Shown piece by piece: positions 42,448 through 42,815 of a DNA stretch of 42,815 nt. The position numbers and the translations under genes are program-made. The first letter of the stretch is position 1. Each line of letters opens with the position of its first letter. Origin of the DNA: Nitrospira sp. (GTDB lineage Bacteria > Nitrospirota > Nitrospiria > Nitrospirales > Nitrospiraceae). Under the pieces are notes generated by a model. The model saw only the letters and a list, made by a program, of their open reading frames with translations, was not told the origin of the DNA and did not search any database. Location: NCBI GenBank assembly GCA_019636835.1, contig JAHBWU010000026.1, positions 1 through 42,815 of the forward strand. The letters run 5' to 3'.

Positions 42448-42815
42448 TTTCGGCCCTCGGAAATTGTTGGCCGCAGCCCGCCCGACGCACCTTTCTGCGG
42501 ACCACTGTCTTCCTGCGAAGCACTTTGGAAAAGAAATCGCTGCAGGTCGCGGCGCGACTTGCTTACCAAGGTCACAGCCCTATCAAAGGCGACCGATCCG
42601 CCTCGGTCGGCGAAGCGCGCCGGTGCGCAGGTTTCCATGATACCGAGGCGGTCATGCAACCACGCTGTATTCTCCGCCTTGTTGCCGTCGAACTTCGCGA
42701 GGCGCGTGCGCAACTCGCGCGCCTGCAAATGAATGACGATGGCCCGCACGTCGCCCAACAATACCGAATACCGGGTGAGGGAAAACGGCCGACCTTCGCC
42801 CAACGCTGTCAGCGT
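42444..42815 (-). CDS. Hypothetical protein, partial (5' end beyond window)
   Basis: The reading frame is open to the right edge, so the true start lies outside; 123 residues are visible. The segment is rich in charged residues (ELRTRLAKFDGNKAENTAWLHDRLG) and probably helical in its first half, with a flexible C-terminus. No family was recognised. Its stop overlaps the next gene by 4 nt (ATGA), so it belongs to the secreted-protein operon downstream. Confidence 0.5.
   Translation of the reverse strand, partial: TLTALGEGRPFSLTRYSVLLGDVRAIVIHLQARELRTRLAKFDGNKAENTAWLHDRLGIMETCAPARFADRGGSVAFDRAVTLVSKSRRDLQRFLFQSASQEDSGPQKGASGGLRPTISEGRK

Noticed and set aside
1..42815. CRISPR array, tRNA, rRNA, transposase or phage genes
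   Set aside because: No regularly spaced direct repeats, no recognisable RNA gene and no mobile-element protein were seen by reading; a dedicated scan was not possible.

Overview
The window is dense, gene-rich bacterial DNA of moderately high GC. It is dominated by two divergent runs of catabolic genes for amino acids and acyl-CoAs. Lineage markers are weak. Envelope proteins with signal peptides, a lipoprotein and periplasmic-type redox proteins suggest a Gram-negative. The gene style and the short CTCAGCACTC-type intergenic repeat recall Nitrospira-like Nitrospirota, but this is only an impression and was not tested.

Region 1 (1-20593, minus strand) is a run of about 20 genes read from 20593 down to 1, mostly overlapping or closely spaced. 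In order of transcription it encodes: tyrosine breakdown (one-domain HPPD-like protein, homogentisate dioxygenase, fumarylacetoacetase); a phosphoribosyltransferase; a 2-oxoacid dehydrogenase E1alpha/E1beta/E2; a thiolase and a 3-hydroxybutyryl-CoA dehydrogenase; a two-subunit B12-dependent acyl-CoA mutase split by an MBL-fold hydrolase; leucine breakdown (methylcrotonyl-CoA carboxylase beta, methylglutaconyl-CoA hydratase, a frameshifted HMG-CoA lyase); a MeaB-type GTPase; a crotonase; and the methylcitrate genes prpD, prpB and prpC (prpC runs off the left edge). The mutase has Phe61 and Gln179 where methylmalonyl-CoA mutase has Tyr and Arg. That is the isobutyryl-CoA mutase pattern. The operon can therefore be read as one branched-chain amino acid programme: isobutyryl-CoA from valine is isomerised to butyryl-CoA and oxidised by the crotonase, dehydrogenase and thiolase of the same operon, while propionyl-CoA goes to the methylcitrate cycle.

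Region 2 (20594-20841) is an AT-rich divergent promoter region. It has a good sigma70-type promoter for the plus strand, with a perfect 15-bp inverted repeat over the expected transcription start.

Region 3 (20842-35313, plus strand) holds a haem-oxygenase-fold diiron oxidase candidate, acyl-CoA ligase, thiolase, 3-hydroxyacyl-CoA dehydrogenase, enoyl-CoA hydratase, patatin-like lipase, a large acyl-CoA dehydrogenase (frameshifted), an HTH regulator, a tryptophanase-type beta-eliminating lyase, a second large acyl-CoA dehydrogenase (frameshifted) and a quinone-oxidoreductase-like protein. It looks like a beta-oxidation operon followed by a tryptophanase/acyl-CoA dehydrogenase module.

Region 4 (35314-42815) is mixed: a VIT1-like membrane protein, a broken zinc alcohol dehydrogenase, a possible 60-residue protein, a cytochrome c, a cupredoxin, a universal stress protein, a small membrane protein, and a minus-strand cluster of secreted proteins (lipoprotein with CARDB-like, calcium-repeat and TIG-like parts; two exported proteins; one partial gene).

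Four genes carry frameshifts, and in three of them several small shifts cluster within a short stretch. This could be local consensus error or real decay; sequence alone does not decide. I saw no rRNA, tRNA, CRISPR array, transposase or integrase.
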